A DNA stretch of 21,927 nucleotides. Origin: a virus. This document shows positions 1 through 7,378 of this stretch, piece by piece (position 1 is the stretch's first letter; every line of letters starts with the position of its first letter). A program made the position numbers and the translations under genes. The stretch is taken from positions 1 to 21,927 of the IMG/VR virus record IMGVR_UViG_3300042474_000123; one strand, given 5' to 3'. The notes beneath the pieces were generated by a model. That model saw nothing but the letters and a program-made list of their open reading frames with translations, searched no databases and was not told the DNA's origin.

Positions 1-37
1 ACCATATTAGTGTAGTCGGACTCAAAGGAGAAACACA

Positions 38-286
38 ATGGCTTTAACAGAAGAAAAAGTAATAGACCAAATCACAGTCACCGAGAACGGCACTATCCTC
101 TACCGTGAGGCTACTCGCATTTTAAAAGATGGTGAGCAGATAGCACAAACCTATCACCGTTCTAGCCTAGCCCCAGCGAGTGACTTAACAGACGTACCAG
201 CTAACGTAGTGGCAATAGCTAATGCAGCTTGGACAACAGATGTAGTAACAGCTTATCAAGAACAGGTAGCGAAAGTAGGAGCATAA
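38..286 (+). CDS. Small conserved phage protein upstream of the tail fibre
   Basis: An 82-aa protein of unknown function. A strong Shine-Dalgarno sequence (AAGGAGA) lies 7 bases before the ATG, which supports this start. It is soluble, with no membrane segment or cysteine motif. The middle part (REATRILKDGEQIAQTYHR) followed by an alanine-rich helical C-terminus resembles small proteins often found beside phage tail-fibre genes. It ends one base before the tail-fibre start, so the two are probably co-translated. A structural or fibre-assembly role is inferred from position only. Confidence 0.7.
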   Translation: MALTEEKVIDQITVTENGTILYREATRILKDGEQIAQTYHRSSLAPASDLTDVPANVVAIANAAWTTDVVTAYQEQVAKVGA

Positions 287-287
287 C

Positions 288-1247
288 ATGGCAATCACGC
301 TAAATGGTGACACAGGGATTACAACCCCAGCAGAAACAATACAGGGCAACCTAACAACCACAGGCAACACCATACTCGGTGACGCAAGCACAGACACCCT
401 AAACGTAGGCAACGGTGGGTTGGTCAAGGACGCTTCGGGCAACCTAGGTCTAGGTGTAACTCCTAGTGCTTGGACAAGTCAAACAGCATTGCAAATTGGT
501 GGTGGAGCTACAGGAGCTGCGGTAACTTCAGGCACTAATGGTGTTATGTTGTCTTCAAATACTATTTTTAACGCAGGCTGGAAATATCTAGCTAACGGGT
601 ACATTTCATACTATCAACAATATGATGGCATACATTATTGGGGTAGCGCTCCTAGCGGAACGGCTGGTAATGTAGCAGCCTTAACTGACAGAATGAAACT
701 AGATGCTAGTGGTAATTTAATTGTTGGTGGTACAACTTCTTACGGTCAAATAACTTCCGTTAATAGTACAGCTGTTGCAAACTTAATTGGTTTACTTGAT
801 TCAGGCACTACTTATGGTTCATCTAGCTATTATATGATATTAAGAAATAGTGTAGGAACAGTAAGTGGTGGTATTCAGCATACAGCATCTACTACAGTAA
901 ATTATGCAACAACTTCAGATGAAAGACTAAAAGAAGATAAAGGCATTGCAACAGATACATCTGTAATTGACAATATAGTTATTCACGATTTTGAATGGAT
1001 TGAAGACAATCGTTTAGACATAGGTGTATTTGCTCAAGAGGCTTATGAGATAAAACCTTCAGCCGTTGGCGTTGGTAGCGATGAAGTAACAGAATCAGGT
1101 GCATTGGAAAATCCTTGGTCTGTTGATTATTCTAAATTTGTACCTGATTTAATTGTTCATGCTCAACAACTTAAAAAATTAGTAGAACAACAACAAGCAA
1201 TGATAGACGAATTAAAGGCTAAAGTGGCCGCCTTAGAAGCTGCTTAA
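288..1247 (+). CDS. Tail fibre/spike with C-terminal S74 self-cleaving chaperone domain
   Basis: A 319-aa receptor-binding or fibre protein. Residues 1-60 are repetitive and rich in Thr, Gly and Asn (beta-solenoid-like). Residues 210-215 (SDERLK) match the SDxxLK signature of the intramolecular chaperone auto-processing domain (peptidase S74). In this family the serine (S210 here) starts cleavage that releases the chaperone after trimer folding. The domain continues through IGVFAQE (about 245-251) and ends in a predicted coiled coil (about 292-319), typical of the trimeric chaperone stalk. Codon composition changes strongly inside the gene: 34 of 60 bases are G/C at 361-420 but only 19 of 60 at 901-960. 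This suggests a conserved N-terminal anchor joined to an exchanged distal part. The S74 call is firm; the receptor is unknown. Confidence 0.87.
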   Translation: MAITLNGDTGITTPAETIQGNLTTTGNTILGDASTDTLNVGNGGLVKDASGNLGLGVTPSAWTSQTALQIGGGATGAAVTSGTNGVMLSSNTIFNAGWKYLANGYISYYQQYDGIHYWGSAPSGTAGNVAALTDRMKLDASGNLIVGGTTSYGQITSVNSTAVANLIGLLDSGTTYGSSSYYMILRNSVGTVSGGIQHTASTTVNYATTSDERLKEDKGIATDTSVIDNIVIHDFEWIEDNRLDIGVFAQEAYEIKPSAVGVGSDEVTESGALENPWSVDYSKFVPDLIVHAQQLKKLVEQQQAMIDELKAKVAALEAA

Positions 1248-1265
1248 ATTAATAGGAGATACGAG

Positions 1266-1478
1266 ATGGCAAAAGACAAACAGCCCCAAATCGTTACGAT
1301 AGATGAAGTAGAGTATGACGCTAATAACTTTAATGAGGAACAGGTGGCACTATTTAACCATTGCCTAGACCTAGACCGCAAGATAGGTAGCACAAACTTT
1401 CAACTACAACAATTAAATGTAGGTAAAGATGCGTTTATCAAGTTGTTAAAGACAGCACTAGAACCTAAAGAGGAATAA
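1266..1478 (+). CDS. Small conserved phage protein, probable coiled coil
   Basis: A 70-aa acidic protein preceded by a good Shine-Dalgarno (TAGGAGA). The pattern VTIDEVEYDANNFNEEQVALFNHC followed by an amphipathic helix resembles a small family common in marine phages (I believe DUF6447-like; not verified). It lies between the tail fibre and the lysis genes. Function is unknown. Confidence 0.7.
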   Translation: MAKDKQPQIVTIDEVEYDANNFNEEQVALFNHCLDLDRKIGSTNFQLQQLNVGKDAFIKLLKTALEPKEE

Positions 1479-1479
1479 T

Positions 1480-1770
1480 ATGGAAGCCCTGATAGCGAAA
1501 GTAAACGCATTCCTAGCTAAACTATACCCATCAATTCTTGCAGAGAAAGTGCCTGTGGATAAATTTATGCACTTTATATGTGGTCTAGTTATAGCAGCAT
1601 TGATTACACCGTTTATTGGGGCTTACTCCATCCTAGTGGTGGCTGTAATTGCAGCCTTAAAAGAGATATACGATGCCCGTCACCCTGACAAACACACCGC
1701 CGACTTCTGGGATTGGGTGGCTACGAGTTTGGGTGGTGTTTTAGGTATGCTAATAATTACGTTACTTTAA
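1480..1770 (+). CDS. Small multi-pass membrane protein, possible holin or lysis accessory
   Basis: A 96-aa protein with three hydrophobic segments at about residues 29-44, 46-60 and 80-96. A conserved-looking loop (KEIYDARHPDKHTADFWDW, about 61-79) is rich in His, Asp and Glu. The pattern DKFMHFICGL plus this loop recalls VanZ-like or DUF2279-type phage membrane proteins. It begins one base after the preceding stop and is followed by a second small membrane protein and the endolysin, so a role in lysis (holin, antiholin or spanin-like) is likely. The exact role cannot be told from sequence. Confidence 0.72.
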   Translation: MEALIAKVNAFLAKLYPSILAEKVPVDKFMHFICGLVIAALITPFIGAYSILVVAVIAALKEIYDARHPDKHTADFWDWVATSLGGVLGMLIITLL

Positions 1771-1786
1771 AAAGAAAGAAATACTA

Positions 1787-1993
1787 ATGATAAATATAGA
1801 CCCAGTTGAATATGGCAAACTAATCTCAAAGGTTGATTCCCTTGAGAAAAAGATTGACAAGATGGAAAGTGCACTTGAGGAACTACTTGCCTTAGCTAAC
1901 AAAGGTCGTGGTGGCTTTTGGGCAGGTATGATGATAGCTTCTCTAGTAGGAGCAGTTATATCTTACATCTCTAGGTACATTGTAGGACACTAG
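1787..1993 (+). CDS. Coiled-coil plus single-TM protein, holin-like
   Basis: A 68-aa protein. Residues 9-38 form a predicted coiled coil (heptads around SKVDSLEKKIDKMESALEELL). A glycine-rich turn follows, then one transmembrane segment (about 44-62). A short soluble coiled coil followed by one TM is the layout of XhlA/hemolysin-type and other class III-like holins. The stop codon is directly followed by the endolysin ATG. With the membrane protein before it and the membrane protein after the endolysin, there are three holin candidates in this cassette. Confidence 0.7.
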   Translation: MINIDPVEYGKLISKVDSLEKKIDKMESALEELLALANKGRGGFWAGMMIASLVGAVISYISRYIVGH

Positions 1994-2410
1994 ATGCAAC
2001 TGACACCTCACTTCTCTCTTGCTGAACTTACTACAACTAATACTAAAATAGATAACACACCATCTAAAGAAGTAATAGAGGTATTACGCACAACTGCTTT
2101 CTACATGGAGAAAGTAAGAGAGATATTAGGCAATGTAGCAATCACTATTAATAGTGGCTACCGCAGTACTGATGTTAATCGTCAAGTAGGTGGCACTAGC
2201 AACTCGTCACATACTTATGGGTATGCTGTGGATTTTACAGCCTATGGTCATACTCCACTTACTATATCTAATATTCTTGCTAAAAGTAATCTTAAGTTTG
2301 ACCAACTAATCTATGAGAAGACTTGGGTTCATATATCATTTGACCCTCGTATGCGTGGGAATATTCTCACACTCAAAGGTAAAGGTAAATATGTAAAGGG
2401 GATTGTATAA
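1994..2410 (+). CDS. Endolysin, peptidase M15 (D-Ala-D-Ala carboxypeptidase/L,D-endopeptidase type)
   Basis: A 138-aa protein matching the short Peptidase_M15_3 family (YcbK-like). The zinc-ligand pattern is visible: SGYRSTDVN (54-62), then SSHTYGYAVDF with H73 and D80, and WVHIS with H113. SxHxxGxAxD plus WxH is the metal-binding signature of this family, which cuts peptide cross-links of peptidoglycan. There is no signal peptide, so export probably depends on a holin. The gene abuts a coiled-coil/TM protein and overlaps the next membrane protein (TAATG). Confidence 0.92.
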   Translation: MQLTPHFSLAELTTTNTKIDNTPSKEVIEVLRTTAFYMEKVREILGNVAITINSGYRSTDVNRQVGGTSNSSHTYGYAVDFTAYGHTPLTISNILAKSNLKFDQLIYEKTWVHISFDPRMRGNILTLKGKGKYVKGIV

Positions 2411-2784
2411 TGTGGTCTGTCTTATTTCCAGCTCTACTACCAGCTTTAACAGATGGTGTTCGTGGTATCTTTGCTAAGTTTACAAAAGGAGCAGGAGGTA
2501 ATCCTGTCAATGTAGCTGAACGCATACAACTTATGCAAGCAGAAACCGCTCGTCTACAAGCACTAGCAGAGATAGATAAACCATCAGGTGAACCTTCTAT
2601 TTGGGTTACTAACTTAAGGTCTAGCTTTAGGTATATTGCAATTATCATTATTTGGTTAGCGACAGTGGCTGCTGTATTTACTCCTACTGTACCCGAAGCC
2701 ATAACTTTAATTATGTTAGATTTAAGTGGTGCGTGTATGTCATTCGTAATTGGTGAAAGAATGTATTTAACTTTAAGGAAATAA
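2410..2784 (+). CDS. Holin of the GTA-holin/3TM type
   Basis: A 124-aa protein that overlaps the endolysin stop codon by one base (TAATG). It has a hydrophobic N-terminus (about 1-13), an amphipathic helical middle (34-57) and two strong membrane segments (about 73-91 and 95-115), ending in a charged tail. The pattern [15 protein letters not shown] before the first strong TM resembles the gene-transfer-agent-type holins (Holin_3TM). The position directly after the endolysin fits. It is the best candidate among the three small membrane proteins for the main holin. Confidence 0.75.
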   Translation: MWSVLFPALLPALTDGVRGIFAKFTKGAGGNPVNVAERIQLMQAETARLQALAEIDKPSGEPSIWVTNLRSSFRYIAIIIIWLATVAAVFTPTVPEAITLIMLDLSGACMSFVIGERMYLTLRK

Positions 2785-2785
2785 T

Positions 2786-2926
2786 ATGCCATTAGCAAAA
2801 GGTAAAAGTAAGAAAACAATCTCCAAGAATATATCTACATTAATGCACGAGGGTAAACCACAGAAGCAATCTATTGCTATTGCTTTGAGTGAGGCTGGTA
2901 AATCCAAGAAAAAAGGTAAGAAATAA
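2786..2926 (+). CDS. Very small basic protein (46 aa), conserved phage type
   Basis: A 46-aa, lysine-rich protein with the core [20 protein letters not shown], between basic N- and C-terminal tails. I recognise the pattern KGKSKK-x-I-x-x-NI-x-x-LM-x-x-GKPQKQ-x-x-AIAL from small proteins common in phages (DUF6496-like, not verified). It starts two bases after the holin stop and its stop overlaps the next start (TAATG), so it sits in a translationally coupled chain. A nucleic-acid-binding or virion-associated role is possible because of its charge. Confidence 0.72.
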   Translation: MPLAKGKSKKTISKNISTLMHEGKPQKQSIAIALSEAGKSKKKGKK

Positions 2927-3198
2927 TGCCAATTAAAAAAGGTCAAGAAACTTTTGAAGGGTATAACAAACCTAAACGCACACCAAATCACCCAACTAAA
3001 TCTCATGCTGTTCTAGCAAAAGATGGCGACAAAGAGAAGTTAATTCGTTTTGGTCAACAAGGCGTGAGGGGTGCAGGTGCCAATCCATCTACTCCTGCTG
3101 AGAAAGCTAGACAAAAATCTTTTAAGGCTCGTCATGCAGATAACATTGCTAAAGGTAAAATGTCTGCTGCATATTGGGCTGACAAAGTCAAGTGGTAA
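2926..3198 (+). CDS. Conserved basic phage protein of unknown function
   Basis: A 90-aa, strongly basic protein. Its C-terminal part (PAEKARQKSFKARHADNIAK then MSAAYWADKVKW) is a recognisable motif shared by many phage proteins of unknown role, which suggests a compact DNA- or protein-binding domain. It overlaps the preceding 46-aa gene by one base and is the last gene before a strong promoter. Confidence 0.75.
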   Translation: MPIKKGQETFEGYNKPKRTPNHPTKSHAVLAKDGDKEKLIRFGQQGVRGAGANPSTPAEKARQKSFKARHADNIAKGKMSAAYWADKVKW

Positions 3199-3206
3199 TA
3201 AATAGG

Positions 3207-3235
3207 TTGACAAATTGTATCTAGTGTGATATAAT
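3207..3235 (+). promoter_or_regulatory. Perfect consensus sigma70 promoter
   Basis: TTGACA at 3207-3212, a 17-base spacer, and TATAAT at 3230-3235. Both hexamers match the bacterial consensus exactly. It lies in a 63-base gap ahead of the head-tail adaptor gene, whose start is about 27 bases past the -10. It would let the host RNA polymerase transcribe the neck/ejection block separately from the fibre/lysis block. Confidence 0.8.
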
Positions 3236-3261
3236 TGTATTATAATTAAAAGGAATATAAA

Positions 3262-3903
3262 TTGACATACTTAGAATGTGTAAATCGAGTTTTAAGACGA
3301 CTTCGTGAGAACGAGGTTACTACTGTCAATGAAACTCCATACTCCAAGCTTATTGGGGATTTAGTGAATGTTGTAAAAGTAGAGATTGAAAACTCTTGGA
3401 ATTGGTCTGCTCTACGCACAACATTAACTGCCACTACAACTGATTCTTTGTTTAACTATGTGTTAGTTGATTCAGGCACTCGTTTCCGTGTATTAGATGT
3501 TGTAAATGATACAGAAGATGTATTCATGGAAGAACGCAGCAGCCGTTGGTTTGATGAACAGTTTTTAATGTCAAGTGTTCAGCACAGCGCACCTATCTAT
3601 TATAACTTCAATGGTGTAAATTCTAATGGGGATACTCAAATAGATTTATATCCAATACCTGATGGTGTATATGATATTCGTATTAATGTAATACTTCCTC
3701 AACAAGAGTTAGTAGTAGATTCCACACAAATACAAATTCCAGCCAATCTCCTTGTAGAAGGTGCTTTAGCTCGTGCAATTAGTGAGCGTGGCGATGATGG
3801 TGGTTATGCTGAACAAGAACAACGCTATCGTTCACTTGCTGCCGATTTAATTGCTATTGAAGCTTCTATTAGACAAGATGAAACTATTTGGAGAGCCTAT
3901 TAA
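3262..3903 (+). CDS. Head-tail adaptor / tail tubular protein A-like
   Basis: A 213-aa structural protein. It starts with TTG preceded by an AAAAGGA Shine-Dalgarno; no ATG fits better. The N-terminus (TYLECVNRVLRRLRE) is the typical start of podovirus adaptor proteins that form the dodecameric ring under the portal (T7 gp11-like or DUF6682-like). A beta-rich centre follows, then a long helical C-terminus (about 155-213). The next gene is the nozzle, and TAATG overlap couples them. The identification rests on motif memory and gene order. Confidence 0.75.
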   Translation: MTYLECVNRVLRRLRENEVTTVNETPYSKLIGDLVNVVKVEIENSWNWSALRTTLTATTTDSLFNYVLVDSGTRFRVLDVVNDTEDVFMEERSSRWFDEQFLMSSVQHSAPIYYNFNGVNSNGDTQIDLYPIPDGVYDIRINVILPQQELVVDSTQIQIPANLLVEGALARAISERGDDGGYAEQEQRYRSLAADLIAIEASIRQDETIWRAY

Positions 3904-5492
3904 TGGCAGGGGCTTTAAAAGCTCTTAGCAATGCCGCACTTGGCTTTCTTGGGTTAAATACTCAAGAGAGTGGTGTGACATTAGAGAGTGGATATGCCTC
4001 AAAAGCCATTAACTGTATTATTGATAAGTTTGGTCGTTTAGGTAGCCGCAGGGGTTGGACACCCGTTACTACTAATAATGGTTCTTTAAGTGATACTGAT
4101 TACTTAGAATCTTTGTTTGAGTTTATTGATATAGACTTAACAGCCACTATTCTCTCTTGTGGTGGTGGTAAGATGTATAGTGGTTCTACTACCCTTACAG
4201 AACTTCCAGTTAAACAAGCAAACCAAACATCAGATTTAACTATTACTTTTACTGGTAATAGGTGGCAATTCTCACAACTAGCAGAAGGTGCTGGTTATGG
4301 TAATACAATGTATGGGTTTGCTGCTCAAACAGGTAATCCACTCCTTGTATATCGCAAAGCTAACCATACTGGTGCTTATATTTGGCAACGAGTAGGGGAT
4401 TATGGCACTAAACCTACAGGTGTATCTACCTTTGACCCTGACTGTTCACATACAGCATTTGGTCGTCATTGGGTGGCAGGTGTAACTGGTGCTAAGACAA
4501 CAGTTTATTATAGCAAATTACTAGATGGTGCGGCTTTTACAGGGGTAGGTTCAGGTTTAATTGATATTGAATCTGTTGTTGGTAGCAGTGACCAAATTGT
4601 TGGTATATCCTCACATAATAATTATCTTATTATATTCTGCCGTAATAACATTATAATATACGATTCACCTGATGACCCTACTAATTTAACTCTTGCTGAT
4701 GTGGTTACAGGTGTTGGATGTATTGCTCGTGATACTATACAACAAACAGGTACAGATTTAATATTCTTAAGTAATAGTGGTGTACGTAGTTTTAATCGAG
4801 TAGTACAAGACAAGAGTATGCCAATGCGTGACTTGTCTGCTAATGTTCGTGATGACTTAGTTCAGTACATTTCAGGTGAAGTATTAACAGAAGTTAAAAG
4901 TATTTATTTTGAGAGAGATGCTTTTTATCTATTAGTTTTACCTAATTTAAAACAAGCCTTTTACTTTGACTTACGTCAGACATTAGAAAATGGTGCTGCT
5001 CGTGTAACAACATGGGAAAGTTTCTTACCTAAAGCTCTTTGTAAGACTAGAGATAGAAACTTATATCTAGGTATGGCAGGTGGTATTGGTAAGTATTATG
5101 GATATTCTGATAATGGGGATTCCTATCGTTTAGAATACTATACTTCTAACATAGATGCAGGTGAACCTTATAGTCTTAAATTTTTAAAGAAAGCAAGTGT
5201 AATTGTAATTGCTGCTGGTACACAAGATGTTGTATTTAAATATGGGTTTGATTATAAAACAACCTATACAAGTAGAACATTTACAAAAGATTTTATTGGT
5301 GGTAGTGCTGAGTATAATATAGCAGAATACAATGTAGGGGAATTCTCTACTGGTATTGCTATTAATGATATTGTTATGCACTTAGGTGGCTCAGGTAAAA
5401 TATTACAATTTGGTGTGGAAGTTCCAATTGAAGGTGCTCCTGTCAGCTTACAACAATTAACAATCTATTTGAAAACAGGGAAGATGGTATAA
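3903..5492 (+). CDS. Tail nozzle / stabilisation protein (P22 gp10 or T7 gp12-like)
   Basis: A 529-aa beta-rich protein. I choose the ATG at 3903, which overlaps the adaptor stop (TAATG), instead of an upstream TTG. The pattern of repeated blades (KMYSGST, YIWQRVGDYGT, HNNYLIIFCRNNIIIYD, GCIARDTIQQTG, DLIFLSNSGVRSF) is that of phage stabilisation/tail-tubular proteins, which fold as a beta-propeller and form the tube closing the virion. GVGCIARxTxxQ followed by LSxxGVRS is the most telling part. Order adaptor-nozzle-fibre-ejection proteins supports it. Confidence 0.8.
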   Translation: MAGALKALSNAALGFLGLNTQESGVTLESGYASKAINCIIDKFGRLGSRRGWTPVTTNNGSLSDTDYLESLFEFIDIDLTATILSCGGGKMYSGSTTLTELPVKQANQTSDLTITFTGNRWQFSQLAEGAGYGNTMYGFAAQTGNPLLVYRKANHTGAYIWQRVGDYGTKPTGVSTFDPDCSHTAFGRHWVAGVTGAKTTVYYSKLLDGAAFTGVGSGLIDIESVVGSSDQIVGISSHNNYLIIFCRNNIIIYDSPDDPTNLTLADVVTGVGCIARDTIQQTGTDLIFLSNSGVRSFNRVVQDKSMPMRDLSANVRDDLVQYISGEVLTEVKSIYFERDAFYLLVLPNLKQAFYFDLRQTLENGAARVTTWESFLPKALCKTRDRNLYLGMAGGIGKYYGYSDNGDSYRLEYYTSNIDAGEPYSLKFLKKASVIVIAAGTQDVVFKYGFDYKTTYTSRTFTKDFIGGSAEYNIAEYNVGEFSTGIAINDIVMHLGGSGKILQFGVEVPIEGAPVSLQQLTIYLKTGKMV

Positions 5493-6166
5493 TGTCAAAC
5501 TATGTAAAAGCAACAAACTTCTTTACAAAGGATGCCTTGCTTACAGGTAATCCTAGTAAGATTATTAAAGGTGCTGAGATTGATGATGAGTATAATGCTA
5601 TTGCAACTGCTATAACTAGTAAAGCAGATACTACTTCTCCTACTTTTACTGGTACTCCTATAGCTCCAACTGCAGGTGCAGGTACTAACACCACTCAAAT
5701 AGCAACAACTGCCTTTGTTGTAGCTGCTTTAGCTTTAATGTATCCTGTAGGAACAATCTTTACTTCTACTAGTCTAACTAATCCAGCTACATCCCTTGGT
5801 TTTGGTACATGGGTAGCATTTGGTGCTGGTCGTGTATTAGTTGGTGTTGGCGGTGCATTTACTGCTGGTGCAACTGGCGGTAGCGCAGATGCAGTTGTAG
5901 TAAGTCACTCACACACTGCCACATCAAGTGTTTCAGATTCAGGTCATAGTCACGTTGGTCGTGTTGCTACTACTTTAGGTGGATATGTTGGTCAAGATGG
6001 TTTTGAAGAAGGTCGTGGTAATCCTGATTGGTCTACACAAACAAGTACAAATTCTGCAACAACTGGTATCTCTGTAGCAACATCTGTAGCATCTGCTGGG
6101 GTAAGCGGTACAAACGCAAATCTACAACCGTATGTTGTAGTTTATATGTGGAATCGCACGGCTTAA
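5492..6166 (+). CDS. Tail fibre / collar-like receptor-binding protein
   Basis: A 224-aa protein in three parts. Residues 1-50 are a helical attachment segment (FFTKDALLTGNPSKIIKGAE). About 45-75 is a Thr/Ala-rich shaft with the TTQIATTAFV repeat found in many phage fibres. The distal domain (about 84-224) contains YPVGTIFTS, GFGTWVAFGAGRVLVGVG, the SHSHT pair (possible metal or contact site) and ends in the conserved LQPYVVVYMWNRTA. That C-terminal signature is typical of tail-collar/fibre tips in podo- and siphophages. Overlaps its upstream neighbour (TAATG). Confidence 0.82.
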   Translation: MSNYVKATNFFTKDALLTGNPSKIIKGAEIDDEYNAIATAITSKADTTSPTFTGTPIAPTAGAGTNTTQIATTAFVVAALALMYPVGTIFTSTSLTNPATSLGFGTWVAFGAGRVLVGVGGAFTAGATGGSADAVVVSHSHTATSSVSDSGHSHVGRVATTLGGYVGQDGFEEGRGNPDWSTQTSTNSATTGISVATSVASAGVSGTNANLQPYVVVYMWNRTA

Positions 6167-6474
6167 TGAAACATCCAGTATTAGTTAAAAAAGACTATAC
6201 AATTTACTTTGAATATGTTTTATATAATGAAATACAAGAAATTATAGTAGTGCATTGTGATATAAGTAAATGGAATAAAACAGTAAAACAACAGTTAGCG
6301 GTAGATAGTTATAATTTGTTTTCTAAACAAGATAAACCAGTAGTAGCTGTGCATGACAAAGAAGATAAAAAACATTTTAAATTTATAACAATGATGGGTT
6401 TCTATCCTTGTTTAGATGAAATACTAATAGAGGATGGTTCTAAAAATATGATGTTTATTTGGAGTAATATATAA
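6166..6474 (+). CDS. Unknown small protein, possible GNAT-like fold
   Basis: A 102-aa protein starting at an ATG that overlaps the fibre stop (TAATG); its own stop overlaps the next gene the same way. The section KKHFKFITMMGFYP (about 65-78) resembles the end of motif A/B of GNAT acetyltransferases (K-x-x-x-F-x-x-x-x-GF), and the rest is alternating strand and helix. The canonical acetyl-CoA loop is not visible, so this could equally be a fibre-assembly chaperone. The larger in-frame ORF reaching back to 6028 lies inside the fibre gene and is not used. Confidence 0.6.
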   Translation: MKHPVLVKKDYTIYFEYVLYNEIQEIIVVHCDISKWNKTVKQQLAVDSYNLFSKQDKPVVAVHDKEDKKHFKFITMMGFYPCLDEILIEDGSKNMMFIWSNI

Positions 6475-7376
6475 TGGGTGGAATCGTAGGAAGTATAGCA
6501 GGGGCTGTTGCTGGTCCTCTTATCGGGGGTTTAATGGCTCCTAAAGCACCAAAAGCCCAAGCGGCTCCTGGGTTTACACCTTATGGGGTTACTACTGGCT
6601 TTGGTACATCTACGTTTGATAATAAAGGTCAAACAGCAGGATATACCCTTACTCCTGAAATGCAAGCGTTTCGTGACCAATATTATTCAGGTGCTAGAGC
6701 AGCAATGCCTTCTGCTGAACAAACAGCTTACGGGCAACAAGTATCAAATTATGGTAAGGGATTATTTGGTCAAGCAACAGCTATGGACACTAATGCCATG
6801 ACACAAGACTATTTGGCTAGACAACTTGCTTTATTAGAGCCATCTCGTGCTGCTGAATCAAGTCGTTTAAACGATTTACAGTTTAGTCGTGGAACTCTTG
6901 GTGCAGGTGTTGGTATGGGTCAAGGTTATGTTAATCCTCAACAGTATGCTCAAGCAATGGCTCGTGAACAACAAAATGCTCAATTAGGTTTAGATGCTGA
7001 AAGCAGAGCAAGAGAGATTCAAAATTCACAATTCCAACAAGCTGGTGCTTTATATGGCTTAGGTCAATCTTACCTAACAGACCCATATTCTACTGCTAAT
7101 ACATTGTTTGGTTATGGTGCTAATATTGAAAATCAAGGATTACAAGCACTTAAAATAGGTTCAGATATGGGCACAATGTCAGCTCAAGCTAATAATCAAG
7201 CTGCTCAATTAAATAATGCCTCTAATCAAACACAATACTTAAATCAATTATCTCAGGCAAATGCTTGGGGTAATATGGTAGGTCAAGGTGTAAAAGCTTA
7301 TGGTACTTATAATAATAATGCTACAAAATTGAAAAGTATGCTTCCAACTCCTGTCTTTCAACAATACGGAAACTAA
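6474..7376 (+). CDS. Internal virion / DNA ejection protein (small)
   Basis: A 300-aa protein with a glycine/alanine-rich hydrophobic N-terminus (about 1-27, GSIAGAVAGPLIGGLMAP) that could insert into a membrane. A Gln/Ala/Asn-rich, largely helical body follows (from about 105). This composition is typical of podovirus ejection proteins (P22 gp7/gp20, T7 gp14-like), which leave the virion and build a channel across the host envelope. It is the first of three such genes in a row after the nozzle and fibre. No enzymatic motif is seen. Confidence 0.7.
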   Translation: MGGIVGSIAGAVAGPLIGGLMAPKAPKAQAAPGFTPYGVTTGFGTSTFDNKGQTAGYTLTPEMQAFRDQYYSGARAAMPSAEQTAYGQQVSNYGKGLFGQATAMDTNAMTQDYLARQLALLEPSRAAESSRLNDLQFSRGTLGAGVGMGQGYVNPQQYAQAMAREQQNAQLGLDAESRAREIQNSQFQQAGALYGLGQSYLTDPYSTANTLFGYGANIENQGLQALKIGSDMGTMSAQANNQAAQLNNASNQTQYLNQLSQANAWGNMVGQGVKAYGTYNNNATKLKSMLPTPVFQQYGN

Positions 7377-7378
7377 TC

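Noticed and set aside
182-187. Search for tRNA, CRISPR, IS elements and attachment sites over the whole window
   Set aside because: No cloverleaf, spaced repeats, transposase, terminal inverted repeats or integrase were noticed by eye on either strand; the short interval given is only a placeholder for this window-wide negative result.
2373-2819. Minus-strand 148-aa open frame over the holin gene
   Set aside because: It is antisense to the holin and lacks any recognisable pattern; the plus-strand gene fits the coupled operon.
6028-6474. 148-aa frame starting inside the fibre gene
   Set aside because: The first 46 codons overlap the fibre gene out of frame; an ATG at 6166 overlapping the fibre stop is the normal start.
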